NCBI GenBank assembly: GCA_006503535.1
Contig: QYRS01000003.1
Location: 4,402,001-4,466,000 of the forward strand
Reading direction: 5' to 3'
From: Arthrinium phaeospermum
Taxonomy: Eukaryota > Ascomycota > Sordariomycetes > Amphisphaeriales > Apiosporaceae
Length of the DNA: 64,000 nucleotides
Positions within the stretch are counted from its first letter, which is position 1. Every line of letters starts with the position of its first letter. Below the pieces are notes generated by a model that saw only the letters and a program-made list of their open reading frames with translations, searched no databases and had not been told where the DNA came from. Of this stretch, positions 53,501-64,000 are shown in pieces. A program made the translations under genes and the position numbers.

Positions 53501-55141
53501 ATGTCGACCCCCGGTATGCTCGCGGTGACGATGCAGCCAAAGCCCGAGCTGCCGCCCGCCCAGTTCCACGAGTGGTACAACAACGAGCACGGCCCCACGC
53601 GCCTGCGCCTCCCCCAGATCTTCGCCAACGGCCTGCGGTACCGCGCCGCCGACGACCAGCAGCCCGAGTACCTCGCCGCCTACGACGTGACGCGCATGTC
53701 CCACCTCGAGACCGACACCTACACCACCCTGCGCGGCAACCGCTCCCCGCGCGAGGCCGAGACCATTGGGCAGGTCGACGTGACGAGGCATTTCTGGGAC
53801 CTGGTCTCGGAGAAGAAGTCGCCGCTGTTCCTACCCGTCGAGCAGCTGACCGACGACGAGGCTGCGGGGCTGGTGCTCGTGGTCGTCGAGCTCGGGCTCA
53901 AGGACCATCCCGACGCCGAGACGGAGCTGCTCAATTGGTACAACGAGGAGCACGCCGAGATGCTGTCCAAGGTGCCCGGCTGGCTGCGGACGCGGCTCTT
54001 CAAGACGTCGGTCCTCGACACCAAGGGCGGCGCCAAGACGCTCTACTACGGCGTGCACGACTACACCAAGGAGAACGGCCTCGGCGGCCCGGAGCACAAG
54101 GCGTCCATGGCGACCCCGTGGCGCGTCAAGGTGACGGACAACTACGCGACGCTGCAGGGCCGCCGCCTCTGGTCGCTCTTCTACGTCTTCGGCCCGGCCC
54201 CTCGCGACCTGTCCTCTCTTTCGGCGCTGCCGACCGCTGCGACCTCGACCTTCCAGTCCGCCGACGGCAAGACCAAGACGACCAGCGAGAACGGCCAGCC
54301 CGTCATCGAGTCCTTCGTGACCCTCCCCTCCGACGGGCTCGTCGTCCCCTACCGCCTCGAAGGCAACCCCGACCCCCAGGCGCCCGTGATTGCCTTCTGC
54401 AACTCCCTGCTGACCTCGCTGCACATGTGGGACGGCTTCGTGGCCGTGCTGAAGAAGGAGCGGCCGCAGTACAAGATCCTTCGCTACGACGCCCGCGGCC
54501 GCCACGCCGTGCCCGAGCAGCCCGCGACGCTCGAGATGCACGCCGACGACCTCGCGGGCGTCCTCGCGGCCCTCCGCATCCCGCGCCTGGCCGCGCTGGT
54601 CGGCGTCTCCATGGGCGGCGCGACGGCGCTGCGGTTCGCGCTGCGTCACGGCGACAAGGTGGACAGGTTCGTGGCGTGCGACTTCAACGCCGCGTCGAGC
54701 GCGGCCAACACGAGTGCCTGGAAGGAGCGCATCGCCCTGGCCGAGAGTACCGCGACCCTTGAGGATGGAAAGACCACCGTACCAGGGATCCAGAAGCTGG
54801 CGGGGCAGACGGTGGCACGCTGGTTCCACCCCAGCACGGGCGCCGAGACGGTGCGGTGGATGACGGACATGGTGGCCGCCAACGACGTCGAGGGGTTCCG
54901 CTACGGCTGCCAGGCGCTCTGGGACTACGACATGAAGGAGGAGATGAGGGGGTGCGCCGTGCCGGGCCTGCTGGCGGTCGGCGAGGGCGACGGCAAGGGC
55001 GCTCTTGTTAAAGCCATGGACGGGTTCCGGGAAAACTTGGGAGAGAAGGGCGCGGAGCTGGCCATCGTGCCGGAGACGGGCCACTTGCCTATGGCGGAGA
55101 ATCCGGGGGCGTTTTGGGGGAAGGTTCAGGGGTTCTTGTGA
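53501..55141 (+). CDS. fusion of dimeric alpha-beta barrel (EthD-like) region with alpha/beta hydrolase
   Basis: One exon, 546 residues; the ATG at 53501 lies in a good context (CACCATG), and upstream codons in the open frame look like leader. Residues 1-210 contain two related barrel-like repeats: QFHEWYNNEHGPTRLRLP near 22 and ELLNWYNEEHAEMLSKVPG near 145. The rest is an alpha/beta hydrolase: FCNSLLTSLHMWDGF, ILRYDARGRHAVP, GVSMGGATALRFAL with nucleophile Ser370, LLAVGEGDG (candidate acid region) and ETGHLPM with His528. The order resembles 3-oxoadipate enol-lactonase (PcaD-like) hydrolases, in a long fungal form. Substrate unknown; a catabolic role for aromatic or lactone compounds is inference. 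Confidence 0.75.
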   Translation: MSTPGMLAVTMQPKPELPPAQFHEWYNNEHGPTRLRLPQIFANGLRYRAADDQQPEYLAAYDVTRMSHLETDTYTTLRGNRSPREAETIGQVDVTRHFWDLVSEKKSPLFLPVEQLTDDEAAGLVLVVVELGLKDHPDAETELLNWYNEEHAEMLSKVPGWLRTRLFKTSVLDTKGGAKTLYYGVHDYTKENGLGGPEHKASMATPWRVKVTDNYATLQGRRLWSLFYVFGPAPRDLSSLSALPTAATSTFQSADGKTKTTSENGQPVIESFVTLPSDGLVVPYRLEGNPDPQAPVIAFCNSLLTSLHMWDGFVAVLKKERPQYKILRYDARGRHAVPEQPATLEMHADDLAGVLAALRIPRLAALVGVSMGGATALRFALRHGDKVDRFVACDFNAASSAANTSAWKERIALAESTATLEDGKTTVPGIQKLAGQTVARWFHPSTGAETVRWMTDMVAANDVEGFRYGCQALWDYDMKEEMRGCAVPGLLAVGEGDGKGALVKAMDGFRENLGEKGAELAIVPETGHLPMAENPGAFWGKVQGFL

Positions 55142-55358
55142 GGGACGCAGGATACGTGTTTGAGATGGTGCGTGGCATGTAGATAGGTAGGTTGGGTCTG
55201 CCGTAGAACGTGGATATACAACTCAATCCAGTTTATACAGCCACCGGCCTTTTGCCATATCAAATGTAGCTACGTGAATGCTACGAATGATATGTGTTCA
55301 TACATACTTCACAGCTGCATTTTTCGGGGCCATTGGGATGATAATGTGCCCGATCGTA

Positions 55359-56852
55359 TCAGTGCCTACTTGGTTTATCAGTACCGTTCCCAGCATGGCC
55401 TCCAATCTCGACCCAGATAGGACAATGGTCACTGGGCCCCCGGTCGCGAGGACTGTCGCATATACCCGCGTCGACGATATCATTTGCGAGTATCCGGGAC
55501 ACCACGATGAGATCTACGCGGTCGCAGCTGGAGCCCCACGGCCGGCCGCGCGGGTGGTAGCTGTACCGCCGCTCGCCCCCGTGCACGTGCCGGAAGGTAT
55601 CGATGCCGTCCAGGCCCCTGTCCTCCGTCTTTGGCAAACCCGCGGAGGCGGACTTGGGCTTGGCTTGGTACGACGACAGGTTGGGCGCCGTGTCGACGAC
55701 GTCGCGGCTCAGGAACTTGGCTTGGAAGTCGGCGCGGTTGTGGACGTGCTGGATCGGGAAGGTGCGCAGGCGAGGGTGTCCGTCGGGCTCGGCGGGCGCC
55801 ACGTTGAGGTCGCCGGCGATGATAACGGCGTATCCTTGGCTCTCGAGCTCGCGCGCTTCGCGCAGCAGGTCCGCGTGGAAGGCCAGTTTGCGGTCGTGGC
55901 GGGTGCCGGCGGGGGCGCCGGTGTGGGGGGAGCGGTAGGGGTTGGTGGTGCCGTTAACGGCGTAGATGTTGAAGATGGCGAATTTGGTGCGTCTGCTGGT
56001 CTTGGTGGTGCCGCTGTCGCTGTTGCTGGATTCGACAGAAGAAGTATTTTCGAGGGGGAGGTTCAGTTCGTGGGTCTCGATGACCTGGACGCGGCCTTCT
56101 TTGTCCCACGGGACGTCGCGGACCTCCTTCACGTAGGAGTTCATAAAGTCGCGGCGGATGATGGTCGCTACCCCGTACACCTTGCCTCCGAACCCTTTGG
56201 CGTTGTATGGATCGGCGGGTAGGTTGAAGAAGACATCATACTCGGGCCCTCCGTCTGCGAGGATGGCTGTCTGAGAAGGTGCAGCGGGACCAGCGTTCTT
56301 GGACGGTCCCGGTCTAGGCGCATCGCTCTCAGGTATTGGTCGCTGGGCATCGTTGACGGCTGCCTTCACGGCGTCTTGGGTCTTGGGATCCCGAGGCTTG
56401 ATCTTGACTTCCTGCAGGAACAGGATCTGTGGCCACCCATACCGCTTCAACACCTTTCGCAGTGACGCCTCGCCTTCTTTTGACGGATCATCGTCGCCAT
56501 AGCTACGTTCTTGGGCATGCAATTTGGCGTCTGTGTCACTGTCACTATCACTACCCGCGATAATGACGTCAACACCTGCCTCTTCTTCTCCCCCAGCACT
56601 ACGACGGCGTCGCTTTCTGCCCGGCGATGACGATGGGGTGTGGGTCACCGCTCCAAAGAACGACTTGATGCTCTTTTGCAAGTATGGCTGGACGAACGGC
56701 GCGATGCCGTTCACGTTCCACGAGAAGATGCGAAGCGTGCCCGGCGTCGGGGTGATGGGGGGCGAGAAGGCGGACGGTGCAGCGATCCCCGACGACGGCG
56801 GTGAATGCTTCTGACGCTTGAGGGGCGGCGGAGAGATACTTGTTCTACTCAT
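55359..56852 (-). CDS. ExoIII/AP-endonuclease-like nuclease (EEP superfamily)
   Basis: One exon, 497 residues. Motifs in order: LRIFSWNVNGI (residues about 40-50), ILFLQEVKIKP with the metal-binding Glu, IFNIYAVNGTTNPY, IIAGDLNVAP (catalytic Asp and Asn), DTFRHVHG, SSCDRVDLIVVS, and SDHCPIWVEI with the catalytic Asp-His. These are the signatures of exonuclease III/Ape1-type DNA repair enzymes. Two low-complexity inserts (KRRRRSAGGEEE near 80-90 and SSVESSNSDSGTT near 285) and a basic N terminus (LKRQK) suggest a nuclear protein. The typical length of the core is about 260-300 residues, so this fungal form is extended. Expected role: processing of abasic sites in base-excision repair. Confidence 0.78.
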   Translation of the reverse strand: MSRTSISPPPLKRQKHSPPSSGIAAPSAFSPPITPTPGTLRIFSWNVNGIAPFVQPYLQKSIKSFFGAVTHTPSSSPGRKRRRRSAGGEEEAGVDVIIAGSDSDSDTDAKLHAQERSYGDDDPSKEGEASLRKVLKRYGWPQILFLQEVKIKPRDPKTQDAVKAAVNDAQRPIPESDAPRPGPSKNAGPAAPSQTAILADGGPEYDVFFNLPADPYNAKGFGGKVYGVATIIRRDFMNSYVKEVRDVPWDKEGRVQVIETHELNLPLENTSSVESSNSDSGTTKTSRRTKFAIFNIYAVNGTTNPYRSPHTGAPAGTRHDRKLAFHADLLREARELESQGYAVIIAGDLNVAPAEPDGHPRLRTFPIQHVHNRADFQAKFLSRDVVDTAPNLSSYQAKPKSASAGLPKTEDRGLDGIDTFRHVHGGERRYSYHPRGRPWGSSCDRVDLIVVSRILANDIVDAGICDSPRDRGPSDHCPIWVEIGGHAGNGTDKPSRH

Positions 56853-57212
56853 TGACGAGACCTATGTTTTTACACTTGGGTAGAAAGGTATGTGCGATTG
56901 GCTAATATGAATCGCGTATGTCTACAATACCTGATGTGATGCGACTAGTTGTGTGCACTGAAATCAGTGGCTGCTTTTGGGAGAGTTCTTCTATGGCGTC
57001 GGTACTGGGCGGCTGGTGGCCGCTAAGTGATTGCTTATTTGACAGGGTTTGGGGTGTTGTTAGGGGGCTTTCGCATTCCGCCACATACATAGGCCTTTTC
57101 CCATTCTTCATCCACGTGAACTCCAACACTATGCAGCATGCCGCCCAATCCGAGTATCGTGGTAGGTTGCTAAAAAACTGCGTATTTCCCTCTTCGCGAT
57201 ATATTTGGATCT
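56853..57212. other. intergenic
   Basis: No feature recognised. Confidence 0.4.
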
Positions 57213-58714
57213 TTATTTCGCGGCATCTTTGATACCCCCCCCTTTGGTGGACCTAGGTACAAACGAGATGCCCAGAGCCGGCTTCTCCCAGATCGTGTAA
57301 GCCCCGCAGCACTCGTGCCAGTCCTCCAACCCCGACGCGAGGGTGAAGTCAAAGGTCCACACCAGACGCGACATGATCAATTGCGTACCCGCGTACGCCA
57401 GGCTAATCTCATCTTGTTTGCCATGGTCCCTGATGTAATGTTTCATCCTTGTGGGACAAGAGGGTTCCGGTTGTCGACTTACCTTTTGCCAATGCAATTC
57501 AGGGGGCCGGCCATGAAGGGCGTTACCCCCGCCAGCGCGCCGTCCTTGAAATCATCGTCGCCGAGCCAGCACTCGAGACGGGAATCTTCGGGTTTGTGGA
57601 AGAAGACCGGGTCATGGTAGAGTACCCACTACCAGACCTCCTCCACGGTCTTTTATTTGTTCGTCAGTATCTGTCATTTCACTCTCCTGGTCTGCCTGCT
57701 AGCCTACAGAGTTGGATAAAGGGAAGAATCACACCTTCCGGAACATATCGGTCCACGATGTGGTCATCCCCCGGTGCGGCAGGGTGCCCACCGCCGACGG
57801 GAAGTAACGCAGGGACTCTTCGATGACGGTCTGCAGGTACGGCAGCTTCTGCGTACTAATCATGTCGATCTCGTCCTCGCTGCTGAAACTCGATTGGACC
57901 TCGTCGGTTAGCCGCCGGAGCACGTGCTGGTTCTTCGCTAGCAGATAGTTCATGCCGCAGAGGAGCGAGGCCGTCATGTCGGAGCCGGCGATGATGAGGA
58001 CCGCCGAGTTGGCCACCAGCTCGTCGCGGCTTATTTCCTGGCAACCCATTGGGTGTCAGACAATTGGTGTACCCCTCTCTTATGACGGGTGGCAACATTG
58101 TATCGGAATGGGCTTACACTTCCTTGCTTGCTGCTGCCGCTCATCATCTTCCCAATCAAATCTCCGCGCTCCGTCTCCAGCTTTAGCCGCTTTTCCACCT
58201 TAACGGTCGACTGCTCCTCATGTCGTATCATCTTCATGGGGTGCGAGCGGGGGATCAAGAGCGCCAGGAGAAGCTTGCCGACATACCCGAACTGGAGGGT
58301 GGTGATCTTGCTGGCCGTCATCAGCACCTCTGAGGGTGACCCGGGGATTGTAGCGCGCTTTATCCAGACAGTAGAACGGCTCACCGAACGCCAGGTAGCC
58401 AGGTATATCGGACGTGGTCCAGTGGTACCAGACCGTCATGTCCTGGGGGGTATGGCCCCGGTCGCAGTTTTCGCAGAGCCGCTACACCAGTAGGCTGACG
58501 TAGCCCTGGATCATGGGTTGCTGCTCTAGCACTGTTCCGCCGGGGAAGCCAGCAAGCTGTGTCTTTCTCTCCCTCTCTTGTCTTTCTCTCTGTGTCTATC
58601 TATGTGTTGAGTTAGCTGATCAGGAAGCCACTTGCTAGCCTGCGACGAAAGCCCATTCGCCATGGCCCGGCGAAGGCGCGCGTGCCACTCGACATCAGTA
58701 CCAATAATGTTCAT
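57213..58714 (-). pseudogene. cytochrome P450 pseudogene
   Basis: In order on the minus strand: DVEWHARLRRAMANGLSSQA (C-helix region), IQGYVSLLV then TAG then RLCEN, TTSDIPGYLAFGEPFYCL, a frame change at about 58335-58370, TERGDLIGKMM, and an intron. Then the I helix reads IIAGSDMTASLL (usual AGSETT altered), KLPYLQTVIEESLRYFP (ExxR intact) and, after a gap, FMAGPLNCIGKR (heme-binding cysteine present, usual Arg replaced by Leu). Another intron with a GTAAGT donor precedes SLAYAGTQLIMSRLVWTFDF. The first 80-100 residues and membrane anchor are missing. The in-frame stop, a frameshift and the missing N terminus show it is not functional. The architecture resembles the isotrichodermin C-15 hydroxylase/CYP-type enzymes of secondary metabolism. 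Confidence 0.82.
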
Positions 58715-59013
58715 CCATCGACTTTAAACAATGCATGGTCACCAGAAATAGAGCTTTTATTCATATCAAGACTCTTTGAAGCTATAAGCATTAGGCCAGG
58801 CCTCCTACTCACCCCTTATGGTCAGGGCTTTGGCTGGAGAAGCGGTAAGTGACAAACCACTGGCAGACTGGTGCCCCATCGCGAACTTCCGAGACAATGT
58901 TGAATCATCGGCGTCGCGTTTCATGTAAGACTTCTCGAATTATTCCATCTGTCTTTCGAAGCCATGTTGGATCATGCTGAAATACTCTACACCACTTCCA
59001 ACGCCGCCTCAAA

Positions 59014-62000
59014 TCAATTGCGTCTGGCGCTGCTAACGCCGACGAAGCCCCCGCCCTCCATCATCTCAGCCCGTCGTATGGCGAGGTCCAGCTCCTTGGT
59101 GACGCAGGACGCCGCAACTACCTTAAAGCTTTGGAACCCGCCGTCGTCATTCTTCTGACCCCAGCGGCCAACGTGACTCCGCTGCTTTCGACGGCCGACG
59201 TGGAGACAGGCCAGGCTCAACTCGAGGGCCGCAAGCGGGTTGTACTCCAACACCGTGCTGGCAACGTCGTCATCAAGGTTCGCATCGTCGTGGCCGTGCT
59301 TGTTCTTGCGGATCAGAGCGACGGTCGTCTTGGAAATGCGATCAAAGGCTTCCTTCAACTTGATGGATTGATCGCGCTGCCGACGCGTCTGTACCCCCGA
59401 CTTATTAAAGATGTTGCCGGTGAAGACCTCGAGCTCAGTAATGGGGATCGAGGCGTGCTCAGAGTAGTCCATGGTGATGTTGTAAACCATATCCTCGTAT
59501 GTTTCCCGGATCTTCAATGCTTCGGCCTCGTGCTGTTTCCAGTCGACCTCGCCACCCAGCGTCTCGATGCACTCCGACTCGATCAGCGAGATGAGGGCGT
59601 TCCATACGGGAGGTCCGGCAACGCGCTTAGTATTAACGCGGACACTCTCATGCCAGATTCTCTTCTCATCGATTGCGCGGTATAACAGCCCGAGTATCTT
59701 GTCCGATTCGTAGTACTTGAACCCAGGACGGTCGTTCTCCTCGTCCTCATCGTCTCCCTCAGGCTCAAGCACCTCTTCCTCGAACGAAATTTCCGTGCGA
59801 CGCTTGATGTTCATGGGAACAGACGGCGCCATGAAGTCGGGCCGGAACTTGTTGAACCTGATACTGCGGATTTGAGCCATGTCAACAGCGATACCCGTCT
59901 TGGAATAGTCTACAGCAGTAGACGCCATTTCGGCCAGCTTCTTGCAGTCTGATTGGTCAGCATTTATAGGTCAATATCAGAGGATGGGAACACATACCAT
60001 CGGCCACTGTGCCTGCGTCTCTCTGGTCTGCAAGTACCATGTGTTTATTCGAGAGCATGCCTGATACCGGACCTCGTTAGCGTTGCCGTTGCATACCAAA
60101 GCCTTGACATTTTTCGCTCACCTAGTTGATCAGTGGCCATAAACTGGACCTATTTTCGATACTGGTCAGCCTCTAAACGTCCCCCTGAAGTGAAGACAAC
60201 TCACGAAGAACTCGGTCATATCGTCACGTTCGACTTCCCGACCAATGTTAAGCGGTTGAACGCGAGGATACTCAGCAGGCTCGAAAGTCAGGATATCGGC
60301 ATTGATAGCGCCTTGATCCCAGATCACGCTGAAGATGTCACCGTCCAGGTCGCCACCAGACAGCTGAGACGGCATATCACGTTTTCCCTTCTGGGAAAAC
60401 ACAATGCAGTTTTGCAATGACCGTAACGGGTGGTCGTCGGGTGGAATCACGTTGGTGACAATTTGTATGTCACCTGGGTGCATAGCGGGCGAACTAGAGC
60501 CAGAAACGACGTCAGTAGGTAAGTACGGGGTGCTTGTGCAAGATGAGAACAAATGCAAATGACCTACCGGGTCACCAGCATCTGCTGTTGATCCAGCCCC
60601 ATGTAATCAGCCCGAACAGCGTCAGACTTGTTGAATGTGACAAAAACTTCATCTTCCTCTAGAAACTTGGTCTCATCACAGATTCCGAATAATGTCACTC
60701 CATCTTCCATGGGGATTCGGGCTTTGTGCTTGAGAAGTCTACAAGAGCTCGTTAGTCATAAATCGGAACGTTCGAAGGAATCTTTCTGTTTTGGAGATAC
60801 TGAAGACCACCAGAGGGGGGCATCCAACATACCGAACTTCCCGCAGTACAACCGCCTCGACAATCGAGCTCAAGAAACGATCTGTCTTGTAGTCGATCTC
60901 GTTTCGATCCAACCACCGAATCAACTGTGGAAAGCCGACCTGCTCCCCGATTCTTTGCCGCCTAAGGAACTCCACAGTGTTGACAGTGTGTGCTGTAATC
61001 AGACTGAGTCGATTGAGCTCCCGGTTCTGGTGCTTGAAGAAGAAGTCATTGGAGACCTTCATGTCTTCCATAATCTTGATCATCTATTGACGTAAGGTCT
61101 CGGTCAGTATGTTCATTTGTACAAAGGGGGGGTATACTAACCTGTCGGTTGAGCACCAGAGAAATAGGTTTGTTGGCCGTATCGCAGATCTCAAGGTTAT
61201 CCTTGTCGTCCGTATCAAACTTGACCATGGACGGTCGGACGAGCATCTTTCGTCCAGTCAGTCGAGTATCAAGCGCAACCATACCTTTTGCTCCACCCCA
61301 GCGGATCTGGAAGCAAGTCGGAAAGCTCTTTCGCTGGGGCATGGCGTCCTGGATAAGTTCCACAACCTCCGGCGAAACCATGCCGACGCCGTCCGTGAAT
61401 ACGCTTTCCTTGCCTTGATCATCAATCCGAGTAATGTCAGAGATGACATGATCGCTGACTTCGTTGGCGGTAAGATCCACAGCAAAAGGCGTTTCTGAAA
61501 AGGCCTGTCCGATGCGCGCGGCACATCTGGCTGGAGAGTAGATATGGTTGAATCTTCCGAGGTGCGAAATGACGGTGAAGTAAGTCTGCAATGTCGATTC
61601 AAAGACGAACGGGGCCATGAACCAAGCCGAATGGCTCCGCAAAGACGAATGCGAGAATCCGAGGAAGACGTAGTGGCGGCCGCCAATAGCAAAGCCCCCC
61701 TTGAACACTTCCTTGAAACGCTCATATATGTTGTCGTTAGTAGCCTTGGGATTGAACCTCAGATTCTGCCCATCCTCGTCGCTGAACTGGACTCTGAGGA
61801 AGTAGTCAACGTGGTCGGGGAAGCGTCTCAGGATCCGATTCTTGGCCTCTAGCTCTGGACCATGGAAAGTCAAACCGGTGGGCGATACCTGAGCTCTGTA
61901 AACCCACGTAAGGTTGTTGCGGGCTCCTTCAGAAGCAAACTCGGCTGCCATATCTTCTCGAACCAGTTGCTCGAGCGAACAGAGATAGTCCCATAGACTG

Positions 62001-63466
62001 TCCGGGTCGAAAATGGATGCATCCTCTCCAATTCCAGGGAAGGGGATTTTGGGAAACAGCCGTTTGATGGCTTGAGCAGAAAAAGGCAACTCCTAACCAT
62101 GTGTTGTTAGCAGGAACATTGGGTTAATCACATGGTAAAGTAGTGGTGGGAATGCTGATATTACCTTGTCACTGTGAATGGAGTCCTTCTTGCCGAGTCT
62201 CTTGTTGCTGTCAGCATCGTAGTAGTGTCTCATCAGCCGACGGAGAATGGCATCAACGGTCCAGGGCAAGAGATAGGCGTTTTGAACTAGAGCCTGGAGC
62301 TGGTACAGGATATCGAAAGGCAGCACCTTTGCCCAAACGTCAGTTGGATTGAAAAAACGTTGTCGAAAGTCATGGTATAGTTAACTCACCGTTGAACACT
62401 CCGAGACAAGAGCTTTAAATCTTTTAATGCCATGAGCGATGCTCTGATCTGCATAGGTAGTCGGGACGTGATTTTGATGACCAATGGAGAACAGCTCACT
62501 GGTCTTCAGAGCCTCGATCTTCTCATAAAACTCCACGGGTGAAACTGAGATGCGGTAGACAAGACACTGTCCGATTGATTGGCCGTGGTCAGCACTTCCT
62601 CCGGGGACCTTTGTCAACCGATCTCTGCTAGGCCGTTGAGGGCCCTTTTGAATCAAGAGGTTCGCCATGGCAGCCTCGAGAGGACCAAGTTGGCGCTCTC
62701 CAAAGATCCGAGGAGCCTCCCAGAGGGTCAAAGTGAGCGCGGTGGGCGTCGAGGATGTAACCACGTTCACAATGATGCGGTACGGGATCTCGAGTCGAAT
62801 GGAGGTTCCTCCACACGAGCTATCAGTGAATGTCACCGTGAGCTGGTACTTGGAGAAGTTTGCCACTCCCTGCTGCGTTTGCCAGTTGACCTCGGGTACG
62901 TATACGAGCTCGCCTGATTGATATGTGTAGTAGCCGCAGGAAAGTCCAGCATTGGTCGTCTCGGGCAACGCAAATGTGACCTTCATGCTTTTGGGCTGCT
63001 CATATGGCTGCCTAAGTAAAAACGTCAGATATTCGGAGTTCATCAAAACCTCAAGAAACTCCGGCCAAACATGTTCAACTTACTGGTCAGATTTCTTTCG
63101 GCGGTCTTCTTCGGCCTTCTTGCGACGATCGTTGGCGCCTTTCTGCATAGCCTTCAGGTGGAATTGGTCGGGCTGCTGACGGCCTCTGTGACAGAAGATT
63201 CGCTCGTTGAACATGTACAAACGGGCTTTCTGCTTCGTCTTCCCGTTGCGGCCGATTTGGCCGGGCATGTCGAGAGCACCATGCTCGGCCAAGAATGTCT
63301 CGCCATCTAGGGCATGTAGGAAGGTGATGATTCCGGTCTTGGTCTTGCGATGCTTGTTGCAGGCCCAGTCTTGGAAGATGCCAATCGCGGCCAACTTGGA
63401 GGAGAGTTGCGTCTTCAGAGCCTTGTCGGAAATCTCCTGTGGGAGGTTGGATAGGAAGACATCCAT
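59014..63466 (-). CDS. RNA-dependent RNA polymerase (RNA silencing)
   Basis: Ten exons (63466-63084, 63011-62390, 62326-62165, 62092-61142, 61083-60833, 60738-60568, 60493-60205, 60149-60122, 60060-59998, 59948-59014) join in phase to 1284 residues. Introns are 49-94 nt. The N terminus MDVFLSNLPQEISDKALKTQ is an RRM-like domain as in SAD-1/RRP-type fungal RdRPs. The core shows FTDGVGMVSPEVVELI, FQIRWGGAKGMVALD, MHPGDIQIV, and the catalytic loop DLDGD at about 895-899 preceded by QLSGG. After it come LADQRDAGT and STAVDYSKTG, both typical. Expected role: making double-stranded RNA from aberrant transcripts for Dicer, in quelling or meiotic silencing. No lesion was seen. The 28-nt and 63-nt exons are supported by phase and family motifs. 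Confidence 0.88.
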
Positions 63467-64000
63467 GATGACGTCCAGGATCACGACCAGATGTTGATGT
63501 GCATCACTTGGAAAGCAGACGTAGATGCCTGCCTCGGGTTTGGGGCCGCGGTAGAATGGGCAAAGGAAGTTGCAAGGAAAGGGAAGTTGCAAGTGTGTGT
63601 GGTCAAACTGCAAGTGGTCGATGCAATCAATTCCGATGCAAGGGAATCGAATGACTGGCCTGATTGTCGTACTTGGAGATAGGCACGTACGCGCAGATTG
63701 GAAAAGCAGAAACAGTCTCGTTGAAGCAGACGTTTCCACCCCAGATAAAATTATTGAATCTTCATTGCACCTCCATTACACTGATTGTGCTCTGATTGCA
63801 GATGATATTGAGGTGCCAAGTATGTGAGGCTGCAGAACGCAATTTGTGGTGGGGTAACGCCGTGGAAGCCTCTGAAGCAGCTGCAAGCCCCACCACCACA
63901 GCATCGAGCCACTAACAGTCCACTAACAGAACCAACCGCCAAATTGCCCGCATGCAAGTCGCCAGGCATCTTATGTCATCGTACTCTACATAATCCGGAT
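63467..64000. other. 5' flank of the RdRP gene
   Basis: An open frame continues upstream of the chosen ATG but without family resemblance. Otherwise nothing recognised up to the window end. Confidence 0.4.

Noticed and set aside
53572..55084. Very long frames overlapping the fusion hydrolase on both strands (about 400 codons each)
   Set aside because: High GC suppresses stops in all frames; only the 53501 frame has domain matches and catalytic motifs.

Overview
The window is nuclear DNA from a filamentous ascomycete (Pezizomycotina, most likely a Sordariomycete). Coding sequences are cut by short introns (about 50-90 nt) with GTAAGT-like donors, CTAAC-like branch sites and CAG/TAG acceptors. 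The protein families are also typical of this group: 2EXR, DUF6536, Bys1, Egh16/GAS, stand-alone AA8 cytochrome, acuF-type C2H2 protein, DUF7580, DUF7708, DUF7025-AAA ATPase and a cellular RdRP. Family names come from pattern recognition of the translated sequence; no database search was possible.

Layout. 0-5 kb: three tandem paralogues with a 2EXR (F-box-like) domain, each followed by an intron just after the stop codon. 5.4-7 kb: decayed pieces of a PP6-type phosphatase and of UPF3. 7.9-12.3 kb: the intact copies of those two genes, divergently transcribed (UPF3 on minus, PP6/Sit4-type phosphatase on plus). 14.6 kb: a small secreted Bys1 protein. 15.8-19.3 kb: a DUF6536 membrane-protein gene cut by a 726-bp hAT-like non-autonomous element with perfect 23-bp terminal inverted repeats and an 8-bp target duplication. 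20.9-34.9 kb: a run of genes resembling fungal incompatibility or innate-immunity modules. It holds a C2H2 acuF-type protein head-to-head with a DUF7580 protein, a protein of unknown family, a DUF7025-AAA ATPase and a DUF7708 STAND-like protein, with relics between them. 35.6-43 kb: an unknown two-exon gene, an F-box/DUF6546 gene with an in-frame TAG, a divergent purD-like ATP-grasp gene and a serine/threonine dehydratase pseudogene. 43.3-44 kb: a secreted AA8 cytochrome. 44-49 kb: a gene desert. 49.3 kb: a secreted Egh16/GAS-family protein. 50.9-52.7 kb: an intact unknown gene and a broken inverted paralogue. 53.5-56.9 kb: a fusion of an alpha-beta-barrel region with an alpha/beta hydrolase, converging on an ExoIII/AP-endonuclease-like gene. 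57.2-58.7 kb: a P450 pseudogene. 59-63.5 kb: a ten-exon RNA-dependent RNA polymerase of the RNA-silencing type.

The region mixes conserved housekeeping genes (UPF3, PP6) with fast-evolving accessory genes, fresh and old pseudogenes and a transposon. Three independent coding sequences carry an in-frame TAG. In two of them glutamine (CAG) is expected from the family pattern, which would fit a C-to-T change in CpA context as repeat-induced point mutation produces. Gene models with introns were built by hand from splice signals and reading phase. They are internally consistent, except for the DUF7708 gene, where one junction could not be resolved.
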